A DNA stretch of 64,000 nt from Leifsonia sp. PS1209 (lineage in GTDB: Bacteria > Actinomycetota > Actinomycetes > Actinomycetales > Microbacteriaceae): the NCBI RefSeq assembly GCF_012317045.1, contig NZ_CP051154.1, positions 2,604,001 through 2,668,000 on the forward strand. Direction: 5' to 3'. Of the stretch, positions 63,787-64,000 are shown in pieces. The stretch's first letter is position 1. Every line of letters starts with the position of its first letter. Under the pieces are notes generated by a model, which worked only from the letters and a program-made list of their open reading frames with translations, was not told the DNA's origin and ran no database searches. Made by a program: the position numbers and the translations under genes.

Positions 63787-64000
63787 ATGTCGACCACCGA
63801 ACTCAACGAGAACCCACCAACCTCCCCGCTTCCCGCCGTCACCACCAGCGCGCCCCGCGCATCCCGTGCCTCGCTGCGCGGACCGGCCCTCGGCCTCGTC
63901 GTCGTCTTCATCACGCAGCTGATGCTGGTGGTCGACGCGAGCATCGTCAACGTCGCCCTCCCCGACATCCAGAACGAACTGCACTTCTCCCCCACCGACC
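63787..64000 (+). CDS. MFS DHA2 efflux transporter, partial
   Basis: Runs off the window; first 71 residues seen. A ~30-residue hydrophilic tail leads to helix 1 with LVVVFITQLMLVVDASIVNVALPDI, the DHA2 (EmrB/QacA) signature with the D-x-x-I-V-N-V-A-L-P motif. A drug or organic-cation efflux pump is likely. Under the divergent TetR regulator. Confidence 0.88.
   Translation, partial: MSTTELNENPPTSPLPAVTTSAPRASRASLRGPALGLVVVFITQLMLVVDASIVNVALPDIQNELHFSPTD

Overview
The window looks like chromosomal DNA of a high-GC actinobacterium, most likely Microbacteriaceae and close to Leifsonia. This rests on GC-rich DNA, many GTG starts, coupled stop/start codons (ATGA, GTGA, TGATG), and actinobacterial marker genes (DUF4307, DUF4245, DUF6264-like, class II FBPase glpX, class II aldolase fba). 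I see no rRNA, tRNA, CRISPR array, transposase or integrase. The last gene runs off the right edge.

Layout. 1-3.0 kb: hydrolase, FAD oxidoreductase, GNAT and a small unknown protein. 3.2-6.1 kb: an AT-richer exopolysaccharide block (24-codon leader ORF, Wzz/tyrosine autokinase, polymerase-like membrane protein). 6.3-7.0 kb: two small orphan genes, one apparently a truncated nuclease-like protein. 7.2-11.0 kb: Lon-substrate-domain protein, DUF427, ychF, methyltransferase, DEDDh exonuclease. 11.1-22.3 kb: a complete myo-inositol system: GntR regulator and sugar porter on the + strand, and a seven-gene minus-strand operon in the order iolC - Cgl0158-type aldolase - iolA - iolB - iolD - iolE - iolG. 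The same 10-bp box, TGTCCTGACA, lies at all three promoters. 22.3-33.6 kb: housekeeping (rmuC, glpX/fba, ispH, and xseA-xseB-DUF4245-carbonic anhydrase-fumC). 33.7-44.3 kb: prepilin peptidase, PhoH, class V aminotransferase, uppS, hemolysin III, DUF4307, greA, ilvA, AI-2E-type transporter.

44.4-48.5 kb is a four-gene ABC importer (binding protein, two permeases, ATPase). 48.6-52 kb has an AlkZ/YcaQ-like protein, an unknown gene bracketed by inverted copies of a palindromic element, htpX and lemA. 52.1-54.3 kb is a TetR gene followed by an ABC-2 exporter whose start overlaps a perfect palindrome. 54.9-59.4 kb is a fully coupled operon tetR - MFS - PLP racemase/aldolase fold - FAD aldonolactone-type oxidase. 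59.5-64 kb has a large Ig-like-repeat membrane protein, YchJ, VOC, a 35-residue membrane peptide, and a divergent TetR/DHA2 pair with two perfect palindromes.

The most interesting unexplained structure is non-coding: two families of long, oriented intergenic palindromes (three copies of A, two of B) with compensatory arm changes and a shared loop core, partly associated with short tandem repeats, plus marked enrichment of GGATGC/GCATCC. All calls come from reading the sequence; no database search was run.
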